DNA from: Fomes fomentarius
Taxonomy: Eukaryota > Basidiomycota > Agaricomycetes > Polyporales > Polyporaceae
Length of the DNA: 64,000 bases
Direction: 5' to 3'
Assembly (NCBI GenBank): GCA_022606135.1
Contig: JABYQN010000010.1
Location: 1,426,001-1,490,000 of the forward strand
Shown: one piece after another, positions 35,044 to 48,954 of the stretch
Layout: each line of letters opens with the position of its first letter
How positions within the stretch are numbered: position 1 is the first letter of the stretch
Made by a program: the position numbers and the translations under genes
The notes under the pieces: model-generated
What the model was told of the DNA's origin: nothing
What the model saw: only the letters and a program-made list of their open reading frames with translations
Database searches by the model: none

Positions 35044-35558
35044 ATGGTATCTGAAGAACAACCAGGTCACGAGATGATTGCACAGGAGGAGCAATTTTTG
35101 CGTAAAGTACATCCGACACCGGAAGAAGTGCCTGGATGCATGAAACTGTTCGACGACTTCCTCCTGTGCAATGGTGAGCTTTCCACGTCATTGCTCGGCT
35201 GTAGGGGTGGATAGTACTGACTACATTTCAGTGATGGGCTCACAGATGAAGTCGCTGTATCGATACGGGGAAATGGCGACATGCTCGCCGAAACTCGAGG
35301 AATTCAAGTTCTGTATGAGTCTCAAGGGCATGCATCCTGAAGAGAAGCGTGACGTATGGATTCGCAGGCGCGCAGAGTGGTGGGCGCGCCGGCGGATGCA
35401 TAAGAGCAGCGAAGACGTGTGGGATATCAGAACGTATGTTATAATCTCCCAAGTCGATTTCGCAGGCTGCCAACTCAGATGCATGCAGTGAACCCTTAGA
35501 GAACTTCCCACCTCGCAAGTTGGATCCCGCAATCCAGACACCTCGTACCATCGAATGA
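35044..35558 (+). CDS. EMI1: Twin-CX9C protein of the Emi1/DUF3128 family
   Basis: Three exons, about 115 residues. Start MVSEEQPGHEMIAQEEQF. The core shows CMKLFDDFLLC, then GSQMKSLYRYG, then CSPKLEEFKFC: in both cases nine residues lie between the cysteines, so a twin CX9C helical hairpin is directly visible. After it come MSLKGMHPEEKRDVWIRRR and AEWWARRRMHKSSEDVWDIR, the long conserved DUF3128 tail. Such proteins are typically oxidised by Mia40 in the mitochondrial intermembrane space; yeast Emi1 is linked to early meiotic gene induction and respiration. The last exon ends PAIQTPRTIE with TGA at 35556-35558. Convergent with MCM5, 343 bases apart. Confidence 0.85.
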
Positions 35559-35901
35559 GTTCAACATGGGCCCGGGGGCCGTCGGTAAATCCGGTTCATC
35601 GGAGGTCGTAGTGGTCCCGCTTTGTGATGGGAAGCTTTTGGAGATGGAGATAAACCCGCTCTCGCAATATATCACAGCAGGGGACGAGCACACCGCTCTA
35701 GATCTCGATACAATAGTACATTACGCATGGCACTAGTACAGCTACAGCTACACCGGATATTACAGCTCGATGACAAGACAGCAGACCGAAAACAGAACCG
35801 TTGACAACCAAACATACGAACAACAAAAGGAGCCACTATACGCCGACACTGAGAGGATCTCGGATCAGTCGGGTAACGTGTGCTGGGCTGTGCAAGAATA
35901 C
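35559..35901. other. Convergent 3' flanks of Emi1-like gene and MCM5
   Basis: 343 bases with no recognised coding or RNA feature; probably the two 3' UTRs. Confidence 0.45.
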
Positions 35902-38751
<2,850 letters not shown>

Positions 38752-38932
38752 GGTGGCGAAATAGAGGAGAGTAAGTCGGAAGAGGAGCGAACGCGAGCCA
38801 CAAATGAGCCTTAGGGCAGGTTCGTTCGCGTCTGCGGCAGATGCCGGAGGCACGTGTCTTCATTCCTGTTCCACATACGTGGGCGTCTGTGTACGCTCGG
38901 TCTGTGGCTGCACTCTGCACTCGACTCTCAAC
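38752..38932. promoter_or_regulatory. 181-base divergent promoter between MCM5 and CSN6
   Basis: The two start codons are only 181 bases apart, so core promoters and leaders must overlap or abut. I did not find a clear ACGCGT-type (MCB) cell-cycle box that would be expected for S-phase control of MCM5. Confidence 0.5.
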
Positions 38933-40293
38933 ATGGCTTCGATGGACACTGACGATCTTCCTGTTGTCTTGCCGCCCAGTACGACAACATCCGGCCTTTC
39001 TCTTGCGCTGTGTGTAATCGGGTAGCTTGTCTCATGCGTTCTCAGGTACTGACGCGCTCCTTCAGCCACCCTTTGCCGATTCTCAATATCTCGGAGCATC
39101 TCACCCGTCTCAGATTGCAAACACGGACCCATGTACCATTTGGTATGTATTGTAGCCCCCGTACTACTCATGCTATGCCGATCAAATTTCCTTTTTTAGT
39201 TCTTGGTGCGCTCCTTGGAACGCAAAATGGGCGGGATGTTGAGATCGTGAACACTTTCGAGCTTGCGGTTGAGGATGATGGCGTCACGATCGACCAGGGT
39301 TTTCTGGTTGCCCGCAAGGAACAGTGTCAGTGCCTCAGATACAGCATCTTGTAATTGATGATTGAAACCCACACACCACAGACAAACAAGTATTTCCTTC
39401 CCTCGAATTCATTGGATGGTATACTGTGGCGGAGCGACCAACACCCCGTCACATTGTACTTCACGAACAGGTGTGCCAATGCACATATCTTTGGGGGTAT
39501 GCGTTGGTATTGAAGGCTACGAAAGTTCACTGTATACAGTTCAACGCCACTTCTTCTGATCATGCAGCCATCAACTGTTTTTGCCAAAGCCGCTGATGCT
39601 TCTGGACAATCATTGCCTCTGAAAGCCTACGAACCAACTGTCGAAATTCGTGACCGCAAGTCGCGTTCAGTATTTATTGAAGCGTCGTACTCCGTTGAGA
39701 CTGGTGAGGCTGAGCGTATCGCGGTAGATTGGGCAGCAAAGGGCGGCGAGGGCGGAACCAGTCGTAAGTCTTGTAGTGTGTGATCATCCGGACATGATAT
39801 TCAAGGTGCGCAGTGGAATCCCATTTGCAGACGCAGCGTGCCGCCGTCAAAATGCTTCATGACCGTATCATGCTCTTGGTCAAGTATGTAACAGAGGTCC
39901 TTACAGGCATGTGTCTTCATTACTGTCTATGAACCACGTGACTCACCCGATAATCAGGCGTTGCTAAGAAAGACCACGCTACTCTGCGAGCACTGTCAGC
40001 GTTAATAGCCTCATTGCCAGCTAGTGATGCTCTAGAGTTTCGGGAAGAGTTCGACACGGAATACGAAGATGTGCAGCTAACGGCATACCTTGCTACGCTC
40101 ACCAAGTCTGCCAACATCCTCAACGACGTAAGACGTTTCCCATTCTTTATAAGCGATGCATCCCATTGGTTAACTTCACGCCCAGCTTGTGGACAAACAC
40201 ATTGTCCTCACATCGTCTCGGGAGGAGCGGGGAGGCGGTCCCAGACGACGAGGGATGATGGGCCGTCCTACCGATTTCGACCGCTTCCACTGA
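38933..40293 (+). CDS. CSN6: COP9 signalosome subunit 6 (MPN-domain, non-catalytic)
   Basis: Partner of CSN5 in the complex that removes Nedd8 from cullins. Start MASMDTDDLPVVLPPSTTTS; about six exons. The MPN domain shows HPLPILNISEHLTRLRLQTR, VLGALLGTQNGRDVEIVN, FELAVEDDG, then after an intron FPSLEFIGWYTVAERPTPR. It lacks the JAMM metal-binding HxH motif, as expected of Csn6. C-terminal half: LPLKAYEPTVEIRDRKSR, FIEASYSVETGEAERIAVD, LESHLQTQRAAVKMLHDRI and the helix LESLxx-type pairs to ANILNDLVDKHIV. It ends GMMGRPTDFDRFH at 40291-40293. The combination AYEPTVEIRD/YSVETGEAERIAVD separates it from eIF3f and Rpn8. Confidence 0.92.
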
Positions 40294-40712
40294 ACCTCAC
40301 AATACCATATCATCCCGGTTCCCGATGTCCGACGTTGGCTCTTCTCAATGGGCATCTGACAAGAAGCTAATTTGTCATCACTGAGCATGTACTATCATGT
40401 TGTCTGTATCATCACTTGTCGTCCCGCACTCCCTGCCTCAATATGAATTTATACAGCCATGACATCGGGCTGCAGCCTGTATACCTTCAGTCGCAACGCT
40501 GAGGTTAAGATCGATCCAATACTGCTTACAGCAACGGCTCCGGCGGCGGCGGCCATGCGGGCGCTTAGTGACGTGGTCTCGTTCTTTCAATTTGTAGTTG
40601 GCCACACCGTTCCCAGGGCCATAAGTACATATTAGCTTGCGTGTTCTTGGACACTGTCTACTTCTAGAGACTTCACGCAGAGTCCCTCTCTCCATCTCTC
40701 TTTGCGAGGAAG
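40294..40712. other. Intergenic, upstream of TMEM205-like gene
   Basis: 419 bases between two plus-strand genes. I see no exon or RNA gene; the last 60 bases are pyrimidine-rich and likely the leader. Confidence 0.4.
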
Positions 40713-41524
40713 ATGAACACCATGACGAAGGCCGTGACACTTCAATGGTCCTCGTTGTTCAGTATTCAAGGGGCGTATCAGGTTGGATATTCGTGGCTGT
40801 TTGGCATGAGTGAGCGAACAACAGGTCTCATATGTTGCACATGTGATCTTGACCTGACACCGTTCCCCTGCGCGTAGCGTTATGGGTAACATTCGTTGGA
40901 GGTACGTTCCCAACGCTCCCGAGTTGGTTGTGACACTTGCTTACCGGTCAACAGGAACCATTGCGTTCAAGACCCTGCCTAGGCAGCAATTCGGCGCGCT
41001 CCAGCACCGTACATTCCCCATTTACTTCGCCATCAGCATCGCTCTCTCCTCGGCACTCCTCGCGCTTTGGACCCTCAACCATCCTCTTGTCCTCACGCAC
41101 TACCTCCAGCCATCTGTCGCGGATGTCGCGCAGGCATATGCCCTTGGAGCCGTTGTGCTCTCGCAGGCCGCCAATCAATTTATCATCGGACCCTTGACGA
41201 GCAAGTGAGTGTTGTCTTAGGTCGAGAAATGGACCTGGCGTGTATTGACATGAGGGAAGGACCATGTTCAAGCGTCATAGACTTGAAAAGGAAGAGGGTA
41301 AGGCTTATAACGAGCCTGGGGTACGTTCCACAGTTTGCAGCGTGAATGAGTGAATGAGATTGACCCATGAACATCAGGTCTCTGACGAGATGAAGGCCTT
41401 GAACAAGATATTCGCCCAACTCCATGGCATCAGTTCGCTCGCGAACTTGAGCGCCTTCATCGCACTCCTCTTCCACGGCCTCTACATCGGTAATGCTAAT
41501 CCCGGTATCAAGAGCGTCTTCTAA
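40713..41524 (+). CDS. TMEM205-like (DUF4149) membrane protein
   Basis: Four exons, about 190 residues with four predicted membrane spans. Start MNTMTKAVTLQWSSLFSIQG; the second small exon gives LWVTFVGG and joins to TIAFKTLPRQQFGALQHRTF, the family hallmark (fktLPrxxFgxlQxxlFP). Spans: YQVGYSWLFGM/LWVTFVGG, YFAISIALSSALLALWTL, DVAQAYALGAVVLSQAANQF, and near the end LANLSAFIALLFHGLYIG. Human TMEM205 is a small membrane protein of secretory vesicles; the fungal function is unknown. Convergent with U2A'. An internal ATG at 40722 is an alternative start. Confidence 0.8.
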
Positions 41525-41700
41525 ATTGCTTGTTATTGATCAAATGTCGTGCATATGTACCTCATCTTTGCTGTCATGATCTGCTCTGTAAATCTTGGAA
41601 TACGGAAATTGAAGCTATTGTTTGGTAATGCTGGTTCGTTCGTAGTTGTGCATTGAGAACAGTAGAACACCTGGAGAACACGACAGATTCATCATACAAT

Positions 41701-42620
41701 TCATGCGCCAATGGAGTCCGCTCCTGGTAGGAATCCTTCTCTTAACATGCGCTCCAACCTCCGGATCTCCTCCACAGATGTCGCGCGCGCGATGGCCTCC
41801 CTGACCTTGTCCGCCTCCTCCTTTGACATCAGCCTGCCTGCTTTTCCTTGGAGGGCTGGCTTCGGCTCGTCGCTCGTGACAGCCGGTTTTGATGAGTGGG
41901 TTGAGACGGTCTGCGAGATCGTCGTTGCAAGTTGGGTGGGAAGATTGTCGGCAGTTAGGAACAGAGCTTTTGCGGCTTGCCTTTCCTATGTACCAAGGTC
42001 GTATGAGGACGGGTGGGTGAGACAACGGAGGGTAAGGCGTACCTTATCGCGAATGCGCTGAAAATCAAGCACTCTTAGGTTGGGGATCCGCCATGCAAGC
42101 CATTCCCGATACCACTTCTTTTCCTGCACCGGGTTCCCTACGAGGGACAAGAACTGGAGAGATTTGACATCCTTCAGCGGCTCAAGGTCTCCAAGTTCAG
42201 CGATGTTGTTGTTCGTGAGGACAAGAGTCGTAAGATTCGGCACAGATAGGTGCAAGGAGGGAGAGATAGAGGATATTCGGTTGTTTGCAAGTAGCAGCGC
42301 CCGGAGACGACGGAGAAGGGGGATATTCCCCAGAACGGTGATCGAATTGTCTGTAAAATCTATACAATCATGCTGATCCTGCACACACGAGCTCAATCAG
42401 CTATCAGAGCACAAGATAGTGGTAGCAAAGAGAGAGGCACGCGCCCTGGTTATACCAAGATTTTCGATGGCAGGAATGGTGTATCCTGTGAGCCGAGGCT
42501 TCTAGTGAGCGATTCAAAGCGGCGCGCGCGCAACGCACCTCTGAGGTCGAGCTGCCGCTCCTTGAGGGGGTTGAGCTGGGAGGGGACGGCCTGGAGGAGC
42601 TCGGGAGTGAGCTTTGGCAT
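41701..42620 (-). CDS. LEA1: U2 snRNP A' protein (leucine-rich), Lea1/U2A'
   Basis: Spliceosomal protein that with U2B'' binds stem-loop IV of U2 snRNA. Start MPKLTPELLQAVPSQLNPLK, then ERQLDLRG and, after small introns, IDFTDNSITVLGNIPLLRRL. Leucine-rich repeats follow: LRALLLANNRISSISPSL, LTTLVLTNNNIAELGDLEPL, LQFLSLVGNPVQEKKWYREW. The LRR cap LAWRIPNLRVLDFQRIRDK is typical. The last exon reads ERQAAKALF ... IARATSVEEIRRLERMLREG and stops at 41701-41703. The order and length are those of U2A'. Divergent from SAC1. Confidence 0.92.
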
Positions 42621-42777
42621 GGCGGTTGAACGCGAACTACTGTAGAGTCCGAATCTGGCGGGCCTCGCGCACGTGTGGCACGCAATCACGACTCTGACGC
42701 GCCGCGCTGTGCTTGCGCGTTGGCGGATAGTCCACCACACACCTCAACCTAGGCTCCTGTCTCTGTCTCTGCTCGAC
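42621..42777. promoter_or_regulatory. 157-base divergent promoter between U2A' and SAC1
   Basis: The closest head-to-head pair in the window. The part next to SAC1 is pyrimidine-rich (ctcctgtctctgtctctgctc). No specific element recognised. Confidence 0.5.
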
Positions 42778-45571
42778 ATGAAGCTCCTCCACCAAAGACT
42801 AAACCTGTATGCTTTGCGCCTATATGGCTTTAAGCGGATCTGAGCTTACGCAAAGCTATCACTGGCAGTTACATAGATGACAATGAGACGTATACTTTCG
42901 TCCCAGTCGAGCCCGTCGGGGCGCGGTCTCTGACAGTATACCGGAATTCTGGGGATATAGTGCTCAATGGTGAGTGACATGGTACTTTTGAATGTAAGCA
43001 TGATCGTGCAACTGCTACGCAGCACCGAATACCCCTCTTCCGACCAGTGCTGAACGGTCGGCCAAGACGATATACGGCATTTATGGGATGATATCATTGG
43101 CAATGTGTATGTTGCTCCCCGACCGTCCATGGACAATCACTCTCATCTCTGTCTCCAGCGGAATACATTATCGTCATTACAGGACGTGAACTGCGCGGGC
43201 ACCTCATGAGGCAGAACATCTATCGCGCCACGGAGTACGATATCCTTCCCCTAAACCCAGACGTCTCGGTCCAAACGCCCCCGAACGCTGTCGAGGCGCA
43301 CCTCCTTGCTCTTGTCAGGTCTCACCTGCAGGGTGGCACGTTCTTCTTCAGTTACGCGTGGGACATCACCAGGAGGCTGCAGGCACAGTGGACTACCTTG
43401 CAGCAGGACGGTGACAAGGCGCTCTGGGAAATTGTGAGTGCTTTTCAAATCATCCTTGCTGTAACGACTTGCATCGACTGACACGAACCAAGGCTGACGA
43501 CAGGTTCTTCTGGAACAAGTACGCGGAACCGTTGCACTCCTTGACCTTTGACTTGACTATGCTCCCCGTAGGTTCCTGCACAATAGGTTCATTGATATCA
43601 CGGAAACGACTCCCGACCAAAATGTACGTGCGGAAGACGACAATCACAATGGCTCGGTACTGATAATTCCTGCCATCTCCATCGCCCGCAGCTAAGTGCC
43701 TATATCCTTCCCGTCATATACGGTAGTGCGTTGTCTGATTCTGCTACGACATCCTCACGCGGTCCTCACAATCGTTGTTCCCATAGCTTTCGACATCCGA
43801 CCAGTGCGCATCAGCAGATACCAGCTCCGTCTCTGCCTCATTAGTCGAAGGTCCCGGTATCGGGCTGGAACGCGTTATTTCCGGCGAGGAATCGACCCAG
43901 AGGGCCATGTTGCGAACTTCAACGAGACCGAACAGATCCTGCTTGTGGGCGATGAATCTGATACCCAACTCAGCTTTGTCCAGATTCGAGGCAGTATTCC
44001 CGTGTACTGGGCGGAAATCAACACGCTCCGGTACAAGCCTGACGTGCAGATCATGGAGCTGCAAGATACGGTGCGTGTTTCTGGGCAGCCATATCATCGA
44101 CAGTTCTGATGCAGCACAGATCAACGCGCTGCGAGCGCATTTGCAGGATAACCTCAACTTGTATGGCGGGCAGAGTCTGGTGAACTTGGTGAACCACAAG
44201 GGTCATGAGAAGCCCGTCAAGGAGGCATTCGAGAAGTACATGGCCGAGGTAAGTTATCACTTCGTTGCCGATGGTACTCGTCTGAATTCGCGCCCTACAG
44301 GCGAACATGCCGAAGACGAAATACGAATATTTCGACTTCCACAACGAATGCAAGAACATGCGGTGGGATCGTATCAGCGTCCTCCTTGCGAAATTGGAAG
44401 ATGACTTGAACCGGCAAGGGTGCGAAAAGAGATCACATCATTCGGAACTCACTGCGCTGACATTGAGTGGAACTGGCAGGTACTTTCACCTCGCTTCGAA
44501 CAAATCAGAGCCGATCAAGCTGCAACAGGGTGTCATCCGCACGAATTGCATGGATAACCTTGATCGCACGAACGTCGCCCAGGCGGCCATTGCGAAATGG
44601 ACGTTGGAGCGCCAACTGAAGGAGCTGCGCGTGATCCAAGAGAACGACACCATCGACAACTACGAGGAGCTCGTCCGAGACTTCCGTGAAAGTGCGCATC
44701 CGTTCCCTGCTGCTTCTCTGCATCCTAGTAATAGACGTTCTGCAGTGTGGTCGGATCACGCGAACTTCATCTCAATAGCGTACAGCGGCACAGGGGCATT
44801 GAAGACCGACTTCACCCGCACGGGGAAGAGGACCCGCAAGGGGCTGCTTGAGGATGGCTTAAACTCGGTGATGCGGTATCTCAAAAATAACTTCTTCGAC
44901 GGCGCGCGGCAGGTAAGGGTGTCGCATGCCGACTCATCCATGACATACCTTGAAATTCATCTTCTCGGCATGACAGGATGCGTTCGATCTCATGACTGGA
45001 GCATGGTGGCCACGTCGAGGGTGGAACCCCTCCACTCTTGTCGTCGACCGTAGGCCGCTCATCATCCGTGCGGTGAGTACCTTCTGGCCCCGAACTCGTG
45101 GTATATACATTCTTAGCTCTTCGTTTCATTCGCAGCCTCCGTACATCCTGCTCTTCTCGCTATTTATGATATGCGCCGGGCTCACGCTTCCTCGCACCTC
45201 TGGTAAGTTCTGGGCGATATTTCCATGAGGCCCATTGGCAGTGCACATGATTCAACATCTGACGGACCTCCTCCACAGACTACTCCTTATTTTACTATTT
45301 CCTACTGTGGTTCTCGCTTGCGTTCATCTCCCTGCTCTTCATCTTTATCCACGGCATTGACTACGTCAACTGGCCACGCCTCCAGCCCCCAACTGACATC
45401 ATCTATTATGATGGCCCTGGCTACCGTTCTGGACATAGGGGCAAGGGTTTCGGCTTGTTCCAGAACCTCACGACGAGGCAAGCAAATGGCTTTGGGGAGC
45501 AGCAGCACCGGCGCGCAAAGAGCAAGAGGCTGGAGGAGATCGAGATGGGGACGAAGGAGCGTGTGGACTGA
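42778..45571 (+). CDS. SAC1: Phosphoinositide phosphatase Sac1
   Basis: ER/Golgi enzyme removing phosphate from PtdIns4P. First exon [10 protein letters not shown] joins, by an intron with donor GTATGC and acceptor GGCAG, to [17 protein letters not shown]. Next: [100 protein letters not shown] and [19 protein letters not shown]. The catalytic CX5R loop is [15 protein letters not shown]; the cysteine, aspartates and arginine are present, and the second cysteine found in yeast and human (CMDCLDRT) is Asn here. After [18 protein letters not shown] two C-terminal hydrophobic spans ([38 protein letters not shown]) anchor it in the membrane. It ends GTKERVD. About a dozen exons; the middle borders (43.5-43.9 kb) are the least certain. 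Confidence 0.92.
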
Positions 45572-45909
45572 GTCTGGTACCCTGTCTGTCTGTGAATTCT
45601 GGCTGGAAGTGTGGGACTGAGGCTCCGTTCTTCAGCTATCTATACCGGGTACGCTATGTATCTACGATAATGCACGACTTGTCTACGACGTCTTTTCACA
45701 GCCTGCTTGATCTAGCTGGGTTTACAAGACTTAGACCGCGCGCTGGTATGTGAAGCTTACTCACTTTGGGCATCGTTGTTGCAGGGCGCTACGCCACAGC
45801 GGAGTCTGAAGTGAGAGCATGACAACTCCGACCAATCTTGCTGTGGAGTGAGAAGGGACGCGCTCGCGAAGCCAGAAATTTACCCATCACACTCCGTACT
45901 TCGACCACC
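45572..45909. other. Intergenic, upstream of histone chaperone gene
   Basis: 338 bases between two plus-strand genes; no recognised feature beyond SAC1 3' flank and promoter. Confidence 0.4.
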
Positions 45910-47073
45910 ATGAGCAGCAAAGGCGTGAAACGCGCGTCCCCCGGGGCAGACGTTGAGAAAAACCCCCTCGGCGACGTCGACCTCAACGACGAGGATGCCG
46001 TCAAGCTCCAGGCGATCCAAAAAGACGTCGCTCGCGTCGAGCTCGCGCTCGGTATGTTTGTGTTATTTACTGCAAAAAGTTGAACCGCCACTACCCCAGA
46101 CTGCCCCTCCAATCCCCTCCTTCGATGTTCGCAAGCGTCTTGTGAGAGCTGAGGCTGACGTGGGACGCGTCGCGTTCGTTTGTAGAGCGTCGCGCGCAGG
46201 AGAAGATGCTGCCTGTGTACGAGAAGCGACGCGCGGTCGTGAAGGCTATCAACAAGTTCTGGGCCGTCGCGCTCCTGAACCACGGCCTGATCAACTTACA
46301 CGCACAGCACAACTCGGACCAGGCTGCGCTGAGCTACCTGGAGGACCTGTGGATTGTGCGCGACTCGGTCGAGTCGCGTTGCTTCACCCTCGAGTTTGTG
46401 AGTACCAACCATGATCCTAACCACGCACCGGGAAGTCGGTGGTTGTTGTTGTTGGATAGAGTTTGCTGACGGATTACCGGGGGCGGTGCAGCACTTCAAG
46501 GAGAACCCATACTTCTCGAACACGGTGCTGAAAAAGGAGTACAAGTATGTGCCGCCACCGGTGGATACTGGGGACAAACCGGACGCGGACGGAATCACGG
46601 ACACGATGCTTGAGTTCTCCTGGGAACGGGATGTGGAACCGCAGGTACGTCGAGGCGGGTCGAGGGTGGCAAGAGAGCAGAGGCTAATGCTTGAGGCGTA
46701 GGCAACGAAAATCGACTGGAAGGACGATTCGAAGAACCTGACCAAGTTGCACCCGCGTGTGGCTGATGAGGACAGCGAGCTTCCGGCGGAAGGCGGCAGC
46801 TTCTTCAACTACTTTGAGGTCGCGCAAGACCCATTTGACGTAAGTTATAATTATGTTGGCCGGTTCAACTGTGTTGCTGACGCGCACTGGCGCTGTTGGC
46901 AGATTGGGGTGACAATCGCCAACGATATTTTCCCGGAGGCTATCGAATACTTCCTGGGCCAGGCTGGGGGCGAGGACGTGGACAGCGACGATGAAGACGA
47001 GGAGGACAGCGACGACGACGAGGCAGAGGAGATTGACCTGGAAAAGCCGCGGCCGAAAAAGCAGAAGAAGTAG
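45910..47073 (+). CDS. NAP-family histone chaperone of the SET/TAF-I type
   Basis: Nucleosome-assembly protein that binds core histones. Start MSSKGVKRASPGADVEKNPL; about six exons. The dimerisation helix DAVKLQAIQKDVARVELAL continues into QEKMLPVYEKRRAVVKAINK. The earmuff domain shows FWAVALLNHGLINLHAQHN, LEDLWIVRDSVESRCFTLEF, FADGLPGAVQHFKENPYFSN, TVLKKEYKYVPP, IDWKDDSKNLTK, SFFNYFE, then IGVTIANDIFPEAIEYFLGQ. It ends in a long acidic tail (about 40 residues, DVDSDDEDEEDSDDDEAEE) followed by a basic KPRPKKQKK, a likely nuclear signal. The lack of the longer NAP1 N-terminus and FFxFF-like SFFNYFE favour SET/TAF-I (Vps75-like) over Nap1. Confidence 0.88.
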
Positions 47074-47376
47074 AGAGGGTGCGTGCCCGATGTAGAACAT
47101 AGAACATGTCGCACTCTGCCGGGTTGCCGAGAGTGGCGATGGTTGCTAAATATACCGGGACTTGTAGTGGATACTATTTTTGGAGTCTGATGGCATGCTC
47201 GCTGCACCGTGCACGCTCCTCGTTCTCTGTTTGCAACTGCTTGCCCCAGAGAACCCATAATTAGCCTCGCCCAACCCTTTTCACTTCTCCCCATCTTCTT
47301 CCGTCGTCCTCCACGCCCTCGACGGCGAACAACCCCTCCTCTACGTCTTGGCCAATACGTTCTTTACTTTACAGCC
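47074..47376. other. Intergenic, chitin deacetylase promoter
   Basis: 303 bases. The distal half is strongly pyrimidine-rich (cttttcacttctccccatct...), a common leader of highly expressed basidiomycete genes. A TATA-like cataatta occurs about 120 bases before the ATG. Confidence 0.4.
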
Positions 47377-48954
47377 ATGAGACTTACTGCACTCTCAGCA
47401 CTAGCTCTGCCCGCTCTCGCTTCCGCCCACGGTGTGCGCGAGTTTCACCACGCTCGCCAGCAGGCTCAGCAACCTTCTGCAAGTGCAGCGACTGGGACTG
47501 CAAGTGGTGCCCCGCCGGGCACAACCGCCGCAGCTCCTGCCACGACTCCTTCACTTACCTTCACGCTTGCGGCCACGAACCCCAATGCCATCCCGCTCTC
47601 CGCCATTGCATCCGGCGCGTCTTCGGAGCCAACCGTGGCTGCAACTACCACCTTCGCGGGAGGCACAGCGCCCACGTTCTTGTCCGGCGCACCACCTCTG
47701 CCAAACAGTGTGTTTTTTTGTTCACCGTGCCTCGTGCTTTTCATTCTTTCCTGACGCGCGTACCACCGCTCCATCCAGTTGCTACCATTCTGCCCTCCAA
47801 CTACCCGCCTTTGGATAAGCCGGCCCCTACAGACTCTCCCGAAGTTCAGCAATGGAAACAGGAAGTGGCAAACTCGGGTGTGGACATCCCCGACATTCAG
47901 CCCACCGTTGCTGGTGGATGCCCTGCCAACCTGGAGGCGGCCGCCGACACCAACAAGACTCGCTGTTGGTGGACGTGCTCCGGGTGTGCCGCGGAGGACG
48001 ATGTCTCTGATTGCCCCGACAAGATGACTTGGGGTCTCACTTACGATGACGGCCCTGCCCCCCACACTGGCAACCTGCTCAATTACCTTGACCAACAGAA
48101 CCTGAAGGCGACGTTCTTTATTGTTGGCTCGCGTGCTATCTCCTACCCCGCGCTTCTACAGGAAGAGTATATGGCTCAGCACCAGATTGCAGCCCATACA
48201 TGGAGTCACTTCCCGATGACCACGCTCACCAACGATCAGATCATTGCTGAACTTGGTTGGAGCAAGAAGATCATCAAGGATGTGCTTGGAGTCACCCCCA
48301 CGTACTGGCGTCCTCCCTTCGGCGATGTCGACAACCGGGTTCGTGCCATCGCTAAGGCCATGGGTCTCAAGACTTCGATTTGGACTCGAATCAGCATTGG
48401 AGCTACCTTTGACACCGGAGGTGAGTGATATCATAATCTTGTCGGGGTCGGCGCTGATACACAAGGATACTACTAGACTTTGATATTGCTGCCGGTACCA
48501 TCTCTTCGACACAGGTCCTCAACAACTGGCAGAACATCATCGGCAACGCGACCACGATTGATACCGGGTTCATCGTTCTCGAACACGATTTGTTCCAACA
48601 GAGCGTCGACATTGCGGTCGACTACATCCTTCCGGATGCCCTCGCTCACCAGCCACCGTTCAAGATCCAGCCCGTCATCACCTGCCAAAACCAGCCTTTT
48701 GGGAATGCGTACCTAGAGACGAATGACAACAAGACCAACCCGATTGGCGGCACTGGTAGTAAGTTGTTGTGCAGTTCGTCGACATTCACAACATTGACTT
48801 GGTTACGACAGCTTCCAGCGGCAGCGGCGCGCAGGCGTCGGGAGGCTCTAGTGCGGATGCGAACAATGGTGCTATGGAAACCTTTGCTATCTCGAACTCG
48901 GTCGCTGCGATGGCTCTTGGAGTTATTGGTGGCGCAGCTGCTCTCGTCTTCTAA
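47377..48954 (+). CDS. GPI-anchored chitin deacetylase (CE4)
   Basis: Removes acetyl groups from wall chitin to make chitosan. ATG 47377 gives a signal peptide (LTALSALALPALASA). Four exons. A Ser/Thr/Ala/Pro-rich region (about 90 residues) precedes the catalytic polysaccharide-deacetylase domain: motif 1 LTYDDGPAPHTGN with the two aspartates, KATFFIVGSR, motif 2 AHTWSH with the two metal histidines, motif 3 TYWRPPFGDVDNRVR, and motif 5 IVLEHDLF. A cysteine-containing segment CWWTCSGCAAEDDVSDC precedes motif 1. The final exon has a Ser/Gly-rich spacer (SGSGAQASGGSSADANNG) and the hydrophobic tail VAAMALGVIGGAAALVF, predicting a GPI anchor. The neighbour to the right, a GH72 wall enzyme, is convergent with it. 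Confidence 0.93.

Noticed and set aside
38933..40293. Alternative call of the MPN protein as eIF3f or Rpn8
   Set aside because: The C-terminal stretches AYEPTVEIRD and YSVETGEAERIAVD fit Csn6 and not the other two.
45910..47073. Calling the histone chaperone Nap1
   Set aside because: It lacks the long Nap1 N-terminus and is shorter; features agree better with the SET/TAF-I branch.
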